From Thysanoteuthis rhombus (Eukaryota; Mollusca; Cephalopoda; Oegopsida; Thysanoteuthidae): a stretch of 64,000 nucleotides of DNA. The notes beneath the pieces were generated by a model, which was not told the DNA's origin, searched no databases, and was given only the letters and a program-made list of their open reading frames with translations. The stretch lies in NCBI GenBank assembly GCA_963457665.1, contig OY735227.1, forward strand, positions 47,328,093 through 47,392,092, given 5' to 3'. The position numbers and the translations under genes are program-made. Positions within the stretch are counted from its first letter, which is position 1; every line of letters starts with the position of its first letter. Shown here piece by piece: positions 35,602 to 46,745 of this stretch.

Positions 35602-36044
35602 CAATCTGGGAAAGTTCAGGGTCGGGAGGAATAACGTAAGCCTGTGATGGGACTGTAGCTAATGTTATTAACGGGGCCATGAAGTTTGAAAAAATACGCA
35701 TAAGTATTAAAACAGTTTATGTTTTTACTTGGAAAGTGATGCTATTTCTAAAAAAAATTGTTCACAGCCAGATAATACGCCGAACATGTCTGACATTTCT
35801 GTTACAATATTAATTTCCGTCTCCATTTTGACTTTTGTGCAGCTGCTATGACTTCAGTTTTGAATACGTTCATACCTATGTGCCATAAATTACATAATTA
35901 CTACACTCCATTAATGTGTTCAAATGATAACCCCTATTAAAGGTGATAATTTGCAAAAATCGCTAACCTTGAAAACGCAATTGTTTATAAAAGTTGAAGG
36001 CAATATAGAACGATAGAAATAGAAACAATCATCAAATATTCGGA
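35602..36044. other. No recognised gene
   Basis: AT-rich with no structure seen. Confidence 0.4.
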
Positions 36045-36290
36045 TCCATCAATCAACACTGTCACGAAAAGTGTCAACATAAGTTTCATCTGGCTGACTA
36101 TGTATGGGTCACGTATACAGACAACACCAATGAAGCTAGAGGGCTGAAAATCTAAACATTTACTCCGTATCATGTCTAGGGAAAACGATGATTTTTTTGT
36201 TCAATTCTCTGCCAAAATAGTTTTTGTGGACGTTGCTCACGTTACGATTTCTATTGAGTGAGTAACTAGACCTATTCTTGTATTCACAGA
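36045..36290 (+). repeat. Dispersed repeat family A, copy 3 (internally shortened)
   Basis: It has the left half (GTCAACATAAGTTTC, CCAATGAAGCTAGAGGGCTG, ATTTACTCCGTATCATGT) and the right end (TTCTATTGAGTGAGTAACTA). The middle with TTAGTGGTGGGATC is deleted. Confidence 0.8.
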
Positions 36291-36734
36291 TTTTGCGACA
36301 ATGTTCATGGACCTCGAAATGAAAGAGTCATTCAATGGTGCAAGATTTGTATTAACCAAATGACAATGTCATGGTGACACATCATCCTATCAGAAACGAT
36401 GTGCACCCTTCACTTTTTAGCACTTAGCTTGTTCCGACAAACTATGGACTCCCATCAATGAATTTAAATGGAATAAGTGTCGGGGAAAGTAGTAGGTATT
36501 TGAGATAGATTATCAGCTAGGTAGATAGATAGAGAGATATGATAAGACTCAGATAAATGAAAAATATCAATTTTTTTTTACAAATTCTGTTGCAAAAATG
36601 AATAAATGAGCGAGATGATCAACGTAAAATGATTCTTTTTCCTTCATTCAGTTCCATTCATGATTTTAGTAAAATAGGAACCTTAGATAGATAGACGGAT
36701 AGAATTGGGAGAAAAAGAGACAATGAAAAAATAT

Positions 36735-36995
36735 ATATCACTTCAAAGACCAAACAACAGTGTGCAACATATTTTTACTTTTTTGTTCCTGGGTAGTAAG
36801 TGTTATTTTCTAATGGCTTGTGTGTGAAAAGTATAGAAACTATGTATTATTAATTGCAAACCCTGCTTTTACAACAGGACAGTGATAATTTGAAATCTGC
36901 CTATTCCCAATTGGTCAACGGTCAACTTTGTGCATTTTCATTTACAAAAAAAACAAACTAAAGCAAAGTTTGAAAGGAATAATAACCAAACCTTT
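36735..36995 (+). repeat. Dispersed repeat family B, copy 2
   Basis: It extends further left than copy 1 (ATATATCACTTCAAAGACCA, GTTCCTGGGTAGTAAGTG). The right end is GTTTGAAAGGAATAATAACC. The minus frame 36958-37182 starts inside it and is unrecognised. Confidence 0.7.
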
Positions 36996-37397
36996 TACAA
37001 ATAAGAAATAAGCAAATAACACTTGCATCCAATGAAGAAAAATTGCGTTGCACGGTGCAATTGCTTCCCCTGTAAATGGTTCTGATGATCATTGCCAGGT
37101 TGTCGTGACAAATGAGCCTGTTCTGATTTGAAATTAGCTGCTCATTGTCCATACGTAGCGAGCAGAGACCACCCCGTACCATCTAAAGTGCTGGATCAAA
37201 CAGGGTTCTAGGTTTTTATAGCCCGCCATGTGCGCTGCACTAGTGATCTTTGGAATCTGAAAGTCTTTTAGTTTTACAGTGGCGCCAGGAAAATAACTTT
37301 TAAAATCTCGGTGGATAATTCATTTGTCTCCGAAAATAGTAAGAAGCATCAGTAGGCAGGATACGAACATATATCTACACATGAATACTAGCCTGTG

Positions 37398-37399
37398 AG

Positions 37400-37449
<50 letters not shown>
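37398..37449. repeat. (TA)n(GA)n microsatellite
   Basis: About 22 bp of TA followed by about 30 bp of GA. Confidence 0.95.
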
Positions 37450-37453
<4 letters not shown>

Positions 37454-37518
37454 TATAAATCAGCATATTAATGTTACTATGTAAATCAACGTATCATTAA
37501 CAGCTGCTTGTTTATACA

Positions 37519-37540
37519 CCCCCCCCACACACACACACAC

Positions 37541-37633
<93 letters not shown>
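37519..37633. repeat. C-run, (CA)n and long (TA)n microsatellite
   Basis: A run of eight C passes into CA and then about 90 bp of TA. Confidence 0.95.
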
Positions 37634-37636
<3 letters not shown>

Positions 37637-38496
37637 TGGGGGTGACAGAGAAAGTAAATATAAATACAGGAACATAGATGCTAACAGATTAAGTTTGCTA
37701 GTTAGCTAGCAAGAAAGATACGTAGATATATGAACAAATAAATAAACATACAGTAGAGATTGAAATATAAAGATTGATAGATATAGACACGTTGAGACAG
37801 ACCTGATCTATACATAGATTTATACAGAAAGGTTGTATCTGTGTGAGTGTGTGCATGTGCGTATTTGCACGTGCTTTGGCTCTGTTCGAAGTCAATCCAA
37901 CAGTGATCATTTCGAGCCCATCTAAGCAGCTTATTTGCCGTTCATCGGTCCGTACAAAAGATTGGCTGTAGTGCGCTTCGGTGGTCGTTGGCAATTTTCA
38001 GTGCGAAGCAAGTATGAAGGGTGCAGGACTACGAGTAGTAGCACAACGACCTTGACAGTTTTTGCCTGACCTTCCTTTATTTTTGGTCTTTCCAAAAGCC
38101 CACCATCTGCAGCTGATTCGACAACCATTCCCCGAAACATACAGCCAGGGAAAAAAGTATCGGATACATTTCAAAAAGGTAATTTGAACATCTCAAGTAC
38201 TGCGTCAAAATTGTCAGAATTTGGACCAAAGATCAAAAGATTCTTGAAGATATTATGTTGACAGGTAGACCAACGTGATCAAATACATATACTCTTCTAG
38301 TTCCGTTGGCAGATGTATAATAAGTTAAGAGCCAAATTTTTGTGAATTTATTATTCACTAATCTAGATATAGTCATTGTGCACATTGAGTAAATATGAAT
38401 TTAAAAAGAGAAAACGTTGGGGGAGATGTACAGGAGAAAAATGTTTGCCATGCGAGTAAAGAATATTCTAGAATCTCGCAGTCATACGGGGGGGGG
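37634..38496. other. Unassigned; GC- and CpG-richer patch at about 37900-38130
   Basis: A minus frame of 69 codons (38140-37931) reads MFRGMVVESAADGG at its start and coincides with the CpG-richer patch. I recognise no family and see no clear splice or promoter signals. It could be an exon or chance. Confidence 0.25.
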
Positions 38497-38646
38497 GTGT
38501 TACACTTCTTTTAGACATGGAGTGTTGTACTTCTTTTAGACATGGAGTGTTGTACTTCTTTTAGATCTAAGGTGTTGTACTTCTTTTAGATCTAAGGTGT
38601 TGTACTTCTTTTAGTTCTAAGGTGTTGTACTTCTTTTAGACAGATC
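38497..38646. repeat. 25-bp tandem array, six units
   Basis: The unit is GTGTTGTACTTCTTTTAG plus a variable 7-base end (ACATGGA, ATCTAAG, TTCTAAG). The units are nearly identical, so the expansion is recent. The array starts directly at a run of ten G, of which the first unit takes the last. Confidence 0.97.
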
Positions 38647-38910
38647 GTGTAGTTCAGTTTTGGCACATTTGTTCCTTCCATCATTGGCTGATTTATTTCG
38701 TCATTCATCTTGACTCATCCTCTTGTTTTTTAGCCAGATTTAGAGCCTCGTTTTCTGCTTCATTCAACCACGAACTCTGCTTTGTCTCCTTCTTCTACTC
38801 CCTTTCCATCTCCCCGGTCTCGCTGCATAAGCATTTGTTTATGAGTTGAGGTATATTTTTAACATTAACATGATTTCACTTACTGTATTATATTACATTC
38901 ATACATACCT

Positions 38911-38932
38911 ATATATATATATATATATATAC

Positions 38933-38966
<34 letters not shown>

Positions 38967-39012
38967 ATTCATATATGTGTGTGCATGTGTGTGTGTGTGT
39001 GTGTGTGTGTAC
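38911..39012. repeat. (TA)n(GT)n microsatellite
   Basis: TA then GT with an ATATATG interruption. Frames over it are VCVCVC artefacts. Confidence 0.95.
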
Positions 39013-39851
39013 GTGTGTCCGTTTGTGTGCTTGCTTCAATGAAAGAGGGAAAAAAGAAAGATGGCTTTGCAAGCATGGGTGAGAACGTTAATGAAGGAGT
39101 GGGAGAAAAGAGAGGCGTGGCTGACTGATATTTTCCCGATTGTCTGCTAGTCCTATTACCGAGGGAATGGGCAAAAAGCAGACTGGCTGTATTGGCATTT
39201 TTACCAATTAATGTGCTTGATTTTATTCCAATAAATTCCTACAAAAGTCTATGATAGCCGATTATATCTAATAATATGATGAGCGTGATGAAAGTAATTC
39301 GTTTTAAATTCTTAGTATGTAGTTATTTTTTTTTTTTTTGATAAGTCAAATGGGAATAAAAGAATCTCGCTGATTTTAGTCATTTTTAAGACAGATTTAG
39401 CTATCAAATGCCAACCATGACACTGGATTCCGAAAAATTCGTTTCAGTCGAGTATGAAAAATAAATAAAATAGATTATAATCAATTAACAGAAAATAATT
39501 GTTCCAGCTTTCAATCCATGACATCCTTTTTTCCTCCGTGGAATTTGTCAGTTTTCAAAACAAACTCCCATTTTCATCGTTAAAGTTATTAATTGTCAAT
39601 GTTTTTCTGTTTTCGGTTACGATTTGATTAATCAAATGTAGTTCAGATTCATAATGTTTACAAGGTTACTATATAAAAATCATCAAGTCAACAGCCGTAT
39701 CTTTTCCAGTAACCCTATTTAAGCATAAACTTGGAAAGATTTTTTTTTTTCTATAATCTGAATTTGACCACGATTTCCTGAAAGATAACAAATCGTACTT
39801 GGCTTCATTGGATTTCATATTACCCAAATCTCAAACTTCCGTTTTCAATAG
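39013..39851. other. No recognised gene
   Basis: AT-rich DNA; possibly intron if the two flanking exon candidates are real. Confidence 0.35.
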
Positions 39852-39926
39852 CTGCGTGGACTACTTTGACCTGTCTGGGATGCGTGTGGGCCAGTGCGGA
39901 TCTGCCCGAAGTCCCGATTGTGCCAA
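39852..39926 (+). CDS. Candidate small exon (75 bp), phase compatible with 34859-35047
   Basis: The acceptor is TTCCGTTTTCAATAG and the donor is CCAA/GTAAGA. Two of three frames are open. In the phase 1-1 frame, the one that would continue from the exon at 34859-35047, it reads AWTTLTCLGCVWASADLPEV and then PIVP. The other open frame reads CVDYFDLSGMRVGQCGSARS. GC and CpG content exceed the flanks. Short length and two open frames make this weak; it could be unrelated to the other exon or not an exon. Confidence 0.25.
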
Positions 39927-40436
39927 GTAAGAAGTCATATATTGAAGAACATTTCCGTTCATGAGAGGTGTCACCCTGTGTGACTGTCGTCTGTCACGCC
40001 ATGAAAACCACCAAAACATGAATGCAGTCCAACCAAATTTATACATACTCAACGGAAAAGTTTTGAAATTGAAAGTTTTCGGAATTTTCAAAAGGGTTTT
40101 AGAGGGAAGTTCTATCTACAATATAACTGCAGTGTCAAAGTGGAACCTAACCTCTGTGAAGGGTCCAAAGTGAATGGACACTTGCTCACCCCTTCAAGTA
40201 TTCAAAAGTGAGGGTGGGAACAAGGCCAATAGTGAACAAGAGGCCTTTTCACTTCTATCTATCTATCCCATCCTCTTGTCTATCTATCTATTTATCTACC
40301 CGTCTGTTCAGATAGACAAGCAAGTGAGTAAAGAATTATTAGTGAGTAGTGCCCTTACACTGATTTCGACTTCAGTCGTTTGTGCTCGTGTTCCACATAT
40401 CACATTACCACTAACTCGGTCTGTTCGATAGACTAA

Positions 40437-40624
40437 GGGGCGACAAGCACCCGAAGTGGCGTCACTTCAACATGCATTATTTCACCTAGAGCTAGGGAGA
40501 TAGAGGAATTGGTGCCTTTCCCAATGACTTTAGTACGATGCAGACATAAACCGTCCCAGCCGGAATTTGAACTCAACTGGCCAAGTTCATTTCTAAGCTG
40601 TTACCAGCTCGGCCATCCCTGGCT
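40437..40624 (-). mobile_element. tRNA-derived SINE, copy 2
   Basis: On the minus strand the head is AGCCAGGGATGGCCGAGCTG, with GATGGCCGAGCTGG as box A. Box B is GAGTTCAAATTCC. The shared tail is CGCCACTTCGGGTGCTTGTC. Same family and same orientation as the copy at 33546-33720. Confidence 0.85.
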
Positions 40625-40807
40625 AAAGGTGTTCATTTAAGACTCGATCTTCTTGGACTATATCTACCCATCAGATTCCCATCAAAGAGTTCGGATAAGT
40701 AAGACGGCGTTTTTGGTTCTTCAGTGAAACAGACCAACACCTCCATACTCTTACCCATCCAGACATATTGTGTAAACGATTCAAAGCCAACCATTTTTAT
40801 CATCGTC

Positions 40808-40819
40808 TGCGCATGCGTA
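40808..40819. promoter_or_regulatory. NRF1-like palindromic site
   Basis: TGCGCATGCGTA, identical over 12 bases to 11514-11525. GTGGGTGTGG and GGGAGTGGGAGG GC/CACCC-like motifs lie within 80 bases downstream. No exon is assigned. Confidence 0.25.
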
Positions 40820-41195
40820 ATTCGTGCATTTATCCTAGTGGGTGTGGATCTATTCGATGGACTGAGGCGTAGTTCAGGGAGTGGGAGGCCCTTTGAAAAC
40901 GCCCTTTATAGAGGAGTCCCCCAAAGCTTTATAAAAAAACACTCATTCACTGCATTTCTCAGCGTTTCTACTCCCAATATACGATAATGATATATTAGAA
41001 CATATATGAATTGCATGAATAATAATTCAACTTTGGGATCGTTTTCCACAAATCATTTCTTCTTTGATTTATCCCAGTTGCAATGACAGTTCACTATACC
41101 TAACAAAACGAAAAAAAAAATGATTAAAGTTTAACATAAGAAAACTGAAGTAGAAGTGTTACAGAGATTTAAAAATGGACGATGAGGTGTAGATA

Positions 41196-41426
41196 CAGGC
41201 TTCCCTCATTATAACACGGTTCATTTTAGCTCAGTTCTCAATATATATGTCGATGGACACTGGACCCAAACATATCAATGTAGCTCCAAAATAGTTAGAT
41301 TCAATCCTAAAATAGGTAGATTTATCCCCTAAATAGTGAAATCAGCAATCCCGACTATTGCAGCTCGGTTTCAATACAGTTGGCTACCTAAGATCCCAAC
41401 AATCGTATTTTAACGTAGGACGCCTG
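41196..41426. mobile_element. Tigger/pogo-like MITE with terminal inverted repeats
   Basis: The left end is CAGGCTTCCCTCATTATAAC and the right end, read inward on the minus strand, is CAGGCGTCCTACGTTAAAAT. They match at 19 of the first 27 positions. TA flanks both ends (41194-41195 and 41427-41428), the target duplication of the Tc1/mariner/pogo superfamily. Its 231 bp have no coding capacity. The ends resemble Tigger termini of the CAG(T/G)C(G/A)TCCCTC type, and a Tigger transposase fragment is present at 19.6 kb, though that copy cannot be active. Confidence 0.75.
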
Positions 41427-41865
41427 TATTGAAAGCACCCAGTAATCAATAACCGTAGAAACAACGAACTGTAATGCCGAGAGAATTCAAAGATAAATTT
41501 ATCCGTTACAAAAAACCTAAAGTGGCGTTAATTTGACTTGGCACTGAAGCATAAGGGACAAGATTTTTTTTGCGACGATGAATCTACCCAAAGAACTTCA
41601 TTCCTGTTTATATATTGATCCTATGGTAATATTGGTTTTACTTTACGTTGTCGTACCCTCCCCTAAAAAATTATCAACAACGTTAAGTGAGGATAAACTG
41701 TATTTCATCAGTGTTAGATTTTTCCCAGATGATTACAACCCAATAGAATTTGATCGTGTGTAGCTGACCTATGATCATATTTCCATATACACACATTATG
41801 CAACAAGGTCCGAAAAGAAATCATTGTGCACGCAAATAACCTACTCCAATATTTATACTAAAAAC
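41427..41865. other. No recognised gene
   Basis: A 61-codon + frame at 41578 is unrecognised. Confidence 0.4.
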
Positions 41866-42292
41866 CGTCTATAAAAACTGTCAGGATAGTTTTCATCAGT
41901 TTTCAAGTCGGTTTGGCTGGCTATGTGTGCGCTACGTGTATAAGCCGCAACAACGGAGCTAAAAGGCTGAAATTTAAACATTTACTCATTATCATGTTTA
42001 GATATATGGATTTTTTTTCGAACTCCTCATCGAAAATAGGCTTTTAGTGGTGGGATCAATTTACAATCTAAGTTCATGCAAATTGGTACCTTATTTTCTG
42101 TCCGGCAGCGTTCGTCCTTGCTCTTGAAAAAATTGGAATTTTCAGTGATTCATTAAAAAGTAATTTATTTATTGATCACCCCTTTTCTCGTGTTTTAATT
42201 GATTGCTCTTATACAGCATGCTGTTAGAAGACGTTGGTCACGTGACGGTTTTCATTGAGTTACTCACCAGATGTGTTTTTCTATTGTTATCT
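41866..42292 (+). repeat. Dispersed repeat family A, copy 4 (most complete)
   Basis: All landmarks are present: CATCAGTTTTCAAGTCGGTT, GGAGCTAAAAGGCTGAAATT, CTTTTAGTGGTGGGATCAAT, TCCGGCAGCGTTCG, GACGTTGGTCACGTGACGG and CATTGAGTTACTCACCAG. It ends within ten bases of the RTE fragment to its right. Confidence 0.88.
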
Positions 42293-42299
42293 GGACTGT

Positions 42300-43060
42300 T
42301 TCATGCCAAATATTTCTTTGGATGGTTTTATTTAGTCTGGTTGCTCCATTTCTTTCTTTTGTTCTTGGGGGTTTGAGTTTTGCCATGAGGTTTCATATGA
42401 GATTTTACAGATGGTTTTCGTACTCTTTGGTTTAAACTTCGTAATGACTTCGATTAGAGAGGAAGTAATTTTGTTGTTGAATTTGTTAAAGTTGATGTCG
42501 TTCTTTTCTGGTTCAGTAAGAAGTTCGTATCTGATGTTCAGTTCAAGATTGAGAGTTCTTTCACTACGTCCTGTGGATGCTGTTTGGTGTGGAACATTTT
42601 CCTGCGTCCTTTCTTGGTGTTAAGTTGAGTTTTACATCTTACCATTCTGTGATTGCTACCTACGTTGACTTGATTTAGATCCTGGATATCATTGGCTGTG
42701 TCACTTTTGTCTGCTAGAAAGTAGTCTTTTTCGTTCTTGGTTTCATAGTTTTAGCTCTTCTAAGTCTATTTTCATTGGGTTTTTTATGAAGAAGTTGCTT
42801 ATAATTTTGAACCTGTTCTCAGTTGCAGAGTTTACGAGGTTTTCACCTCTTTCGTTCCTTACTTCATATCCAAACTTGCTGACAAAACGTTCATTTTCTT
42901 GTCTTACCTGTGCTTTGAAGTCCCCCGTAGTAACTTTGAAGTATTTTCTGGTATCTTCGAATACGATGTTCAAGTCATCGTAGAAGTTGTCTATTTCCTC
43001 TCTGGTTGAATTTAAAGTGGGAGCGTAGATTTGGATGATTTCGACATTGCAATACATAAG
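42300..43060 (-). mobile_element. RTE fragment: endonuclease and linker only
   Basis: The minus-strand frame 43057-42743 (104 codons) is the middle of the endonuclease, with IIQIYAPT, EEIDNFYDDLN, then GDFKAQV, where GDFNA is usual, and GYEVRNERGENLVNSA. Decayed linker follows to 42300 (KITSSLIEVITKFKP-like in shifting frames). Neither the RT nor the GAT tail is present. Missing 3' ends are unusual for LINE insertions and imply a later deletion or rearrangement, perhaps at the junction with repeat A. Confidence 0.85.
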
Positions 43061-44249
43061 AGAAAGAAATGCTCATTCATGTTACGGAATAACAAACTGG
43101 GCAAAGTAGTATAGAAGTGTAAAATAAAATATTAACTGGATACATTGACTTTTTAGAATGCAATCCAACTTGTTTTCAGTCAAAACGCCGATACAGTTTT
43201 ATCAACAATGATAGCTAGGCTGTGCCAAACTCTTCCATTTAAAAAAGCATTCAAATTGCACTCTCCTTTGCCACAGGGAAATTATGCTCAGCACATTACT
43301 TCGCTCACACATACCCTAAGAAATTCGTGGCTCCCGCCCCAGTAACCCGAACAAACTGCGAAAGATTCGGGTGAACATTACTCACGATTGTAAACCTGTA
43401 TTGTATAAAGCAAAGCTTACTAATATCTGTATAAAGTCGCTTATCGTAGCGCAATGGTTAGCAAAATAATTACGTGTTTAGTATTCCAAAATTCCTTACC
43501 GTCACCTAAGGTCGCTGTTCGAATCAAAGTAAGAGTAGTCATTCTGAATCTCCATCTTCAAAGCAGGTTTGTTCTTCCCACTTGAATAATTAGTGCAACT
43601 CATTTTTTTCAACTTCTATTTGTCCTTGTACCAGATTTAAGCTTTGTAAACAAAATGGCAAATGTTTACTCGAGGCTTTTTCAAAGTACAGGTCCCGACA
43701 CATCACTGGGTCGCAAGGTCCTGCTAACTGGGTCACAGTTTCACAATGAAGATTATAGTTAAAGAGTGACAATGAAATAATCATTCTAAGAAATAGGAAT
43801 ACTTTAAAGCGATAATTTTATAAATACCATTGTCACTAATAATTTGTTAAACTTATCAAATCATAACAGCAGTAGTAGCCTTTTCATGGTTGAGAAGCGA
43901 CAACAGAAATTTAATGATATAGAGAAAGAGGGAGACAGATGTGCTGGGGTAAAGACAAGTTTTATACGTCTTTGAAACAAACACGAGATTAGTTACGTTT
44001 AAACTTCGAGAGTGTGGAGTGGTGCCTTTTTTCAGTTATATAAAGTTCATGACTGACTGTGATATAAATAGATTCTTTATATTATGTCAGTGGGTCGGAG
44101 TGTTATTATTGAATGACATCAAATTGGTTGCAATCAAAAGGTGTTTTATGCCACAACGATAGTACAAGAATTATTTGAGAAAGCCAGATTCGATCCGAAT
44201 CAGTTTCAGGATCTCCTGAATATAACGTATTTCAAAAAAGAAACTTGAT
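43061..44249. other. No recognised gene
   Basis: TAGCGCAATGGTTAGC at 43448 and GCTGTTCGAATC at 43513 look like box A and box B of a tRNA-derived repeat, but no second copy or cloverleaf was found. Otherwise nothing is recognised. Confidence 0.35.
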
Positions 44250-44455
44250 ATAATATTTGCAATCATTCTGTTGGATCACATATATCCATTTCTTTATAAA
44301 TAACTGTCGCGTTTAAAAAAAACGAATAGACCAAGAATAAAGGAGATGAAATTGGGCCTTTGCATTATCAGCAACTTTTTAGCTCAATTGTAAGAGCAAC
44401 GTTACTTTGAGTAGTTATTCCATCGGTTACAGGTTCGATTCCTACTGCAACTCCA
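44250..44455 (+). mobile_element. tRNA-like dispersed repeat (family C), copy 1
   Basis: TTAGCTCAATTGTAAGAGC is a tRNA box A region and GGTTCGATTCC at 44432 a perfect box B. The 120 bp upstream (CATTCTGTTGGATCACATAT to GGGCCTTTGCATTA) match sequences at 48895-49062. The acceptor stem is disrupted, so this is not a working tRNA gene. Confidence 0.7.
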
Positions 44456-45519
44456 TTATTTTTGGTTGTTTATTCTATTTACGATGTCTAGTTTGAGTGA
44501 TACATTAATTGCGTAATTATGGAATATCATTTCAAATGAATTTGTGTATGATATAAGGCAATTTGTAATCATATACTTAAAACAAAAATGCTTTACTCGT
44601 TCCACCCTTAAGGCGATTGTTAATCATCTTCAAAAGGTCTTGAAAAGTCTTAAAAGGGTTAGGTATACTCATCGTATCAGAAACATCCAATACTATCAAA
44701 AACATTATTAGAAAAACACACACTACCCCAGCCCTCCGAAGAAAGCATCATCGAGGTAACTTGCCAAAATTGCAACCCAATTTACATATCACCTTAACAC
44801 TTTCGTTCATCAGCGAAACCTCTTACACCACAATCTCTAAAACTAATGCTTATGATCAAATGACCTTATCTCCACCAGATACAAGTGCATTGAATGTGTT
44901 CTCATATCGGTCAGCAACATGATCATATAACGTCCAGATGATTCCCAATATGCCCATGAGCAACTAGCGAAATTAATCGGACAACAGCATAAAATAAGAC
45001 GAATGGCAGTAATGCATTTGTTGTCGGTTAAACACTAGAGTTATCCCTAGCATTGCTCTTTCCAAGGCTCTCTCTGCAATTCCATATTGCTTCTCAGTTC
45101 GTTTTGCATCCGTAAGCCATAGCTGGTATCATGCATTCATTGTATTCATTGCATTCATTGAATACTTTTTGCTTTAAGTATACTGGCAAGGTCCTCTTCG
45201 ATTTGTGTCAATTCATACCAAATGATTTTCAGCCAATCATTATCAGTCGTTTTATTTTGCATTCATGGTCTTTCTCTCAGGAGGAAATTGGGTTTTAAAA
45301 GGCGTATATAAAAAGGTGTGTATATGAAGGGAACGGTTTAGAATTGTGCTAAACTCTGAAATTATTGAGTTGATGGGATGCGTTATTCTGTGGTTTAGTT
45401 CTTTTTGTTTTTGTTTTCTACATTGGTCCTGTCTATTTTAAAGGATTCCCTCCGAACATTTTCTATGAAGCAAAATAAAGTAATAAAGGATTGAGATCAT
45501 AAATATAATCCGTCTGTAT
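44456..45519. other. No recognised gene
   Basis: The stretch 44660-44960 has a slightly coding-like composition in shifting frames but no identified family. Confidence 0.35.
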
Positions 45520-46745
45520 TCAATCCAACTTCTTTTCAGTTAGTTTACCAAAAAAAGATTTCATGAATTTTCCATGAATTGACTTATTGTATGAAGGGGA
45601 TCTATCGTTGTACTGTAGGGTAAGATCACTATTCCTAGACAGAAGTTTTAAAGTACTTTTGTAATGCATGAATAGCTGTGCTAGTCCTTTGCGAGATATA
45701 TCCACTGTATCCTCTAGAAAGTCTATTGCTGCACCGTCTTCGTTGGAGCTTTTCCGGATTTCATGTGCAAACATTACTTTGTATTCTGTTATGTCTGGGA
45801 TATCATTAGTATCTATCAGCTTATCAATTTGTATTATTTCTATTTTTGAAGTGTACAAATTCTCGGTGTTCTTCATTTATTTTTGACGGCTTGTCTCTAC
45901 ATTACATAAATTTGCCATTTCTGTCCTTGAGTGAAAGTATATGTTGCTTGCCGATGTGATGTGCAGCTCGTGTTATTCTTTACGTTGGTATTGCCTACTA
46001 TTTCTGCTGCTTTCTCAATTATATTTGTCAAGCTATTACTCTACCATTCCAAAGGACCTGAAATCTGGTTTCTATCGCTACTCAAAAACTGGTAATGTTT
46101 TCTATCTATATTCTATAAGGGTCTTTTTACTTTTAAGAATAATTTTGTCTCTTTCTGTTTTGAAGTTGAATTTAGTTCTGCACACTACGATTCTATGGTC
46201 GCTTCCTACATTTACTTCGTTCAAAACTGTAACGTTTTTAATGATATTAATCTGGTCAGCTATCATGAACTCAATTTCGTTCATTGTTATACCATTTGGG
46301 CATCTCGAAGTCCACCTGCGACCTTCTCGTTTATGAAAGAACGTATTATTTATATTTAATCCATACCTCTCTGAAAAATTGACACGCACATCACCTTTCT
46401 CATGAACAATTCCATATTTTCCTACGGTACAATCCGAAACTTTCCTTCACTTACCTTATCATTGAAGTCCTCCATGGGTATTGTGTAATTTGTCTTTTCC
46501 TAACCCGTTATTCTACTGGAGTCGTCATAAAACTCTACAATCTCATTACCAGAACGTTTCTAAGTTGGTGCGTAAACCTAAGTTATTTTTAGTGTGTATC
46601 TTCTGCTAAGTATAACTACTATCCAAGCTTTTCTGTCTGACACGCTGTCAAAACATAATATTGACTGCCATGTTGTTATTGACAAGAAATCCTACGCCAT
46701 TGGACGTGTTTCCTCCTGCCCTTTATAATAGATCCAGGCTAAATA
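45520..46745 (-). mobile_element. RTE fragment of a diverged subfamily, endonuclease and linker
   Basis: On the minus strand from about 46740: SNGVGFLVNN, decayed middle with VYAPT-like residues, and an MEDFNDKV segment (usual GDFNAKV). A 95-codon frame (46389-46102) follows with YGLNINNTFFHKREGRRWTS, PNGITMNEIEFM and VNVGSDHRIV, the last holding the catalytic SDH motif of the endonuclease. A 118-codon frame (45876-45520) then covers the linker (SSNEDGAAIDFLED, where APGEDGI is usual). The RT and 3' end are absent. Sequence differs enough from the other RTE copies to be a separate subfamily. Confidence 0.85.
46102..46389 (-). pseudogene. RTE endonuclease C-terminal ORF with SDH motif
   Basis: A 95-codon open frame. 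NTFFHKREGRRWTS and GITMNEIEFMIA correspond to the NTFF...W.SP.G..NEID.I blocks, and NVGSDHRIVV is the catalytic SDHR motif of the endonuclease fold. Upstream frames are broken, so no functional enzyme is encoded. Confidence 0.85.

Noticed and set aside
44371-44452. Functional tRNA gene
   Set aside because: Boxes A and B are good, but the acceptor stem does not pair and flanks match a dispersed repeat.
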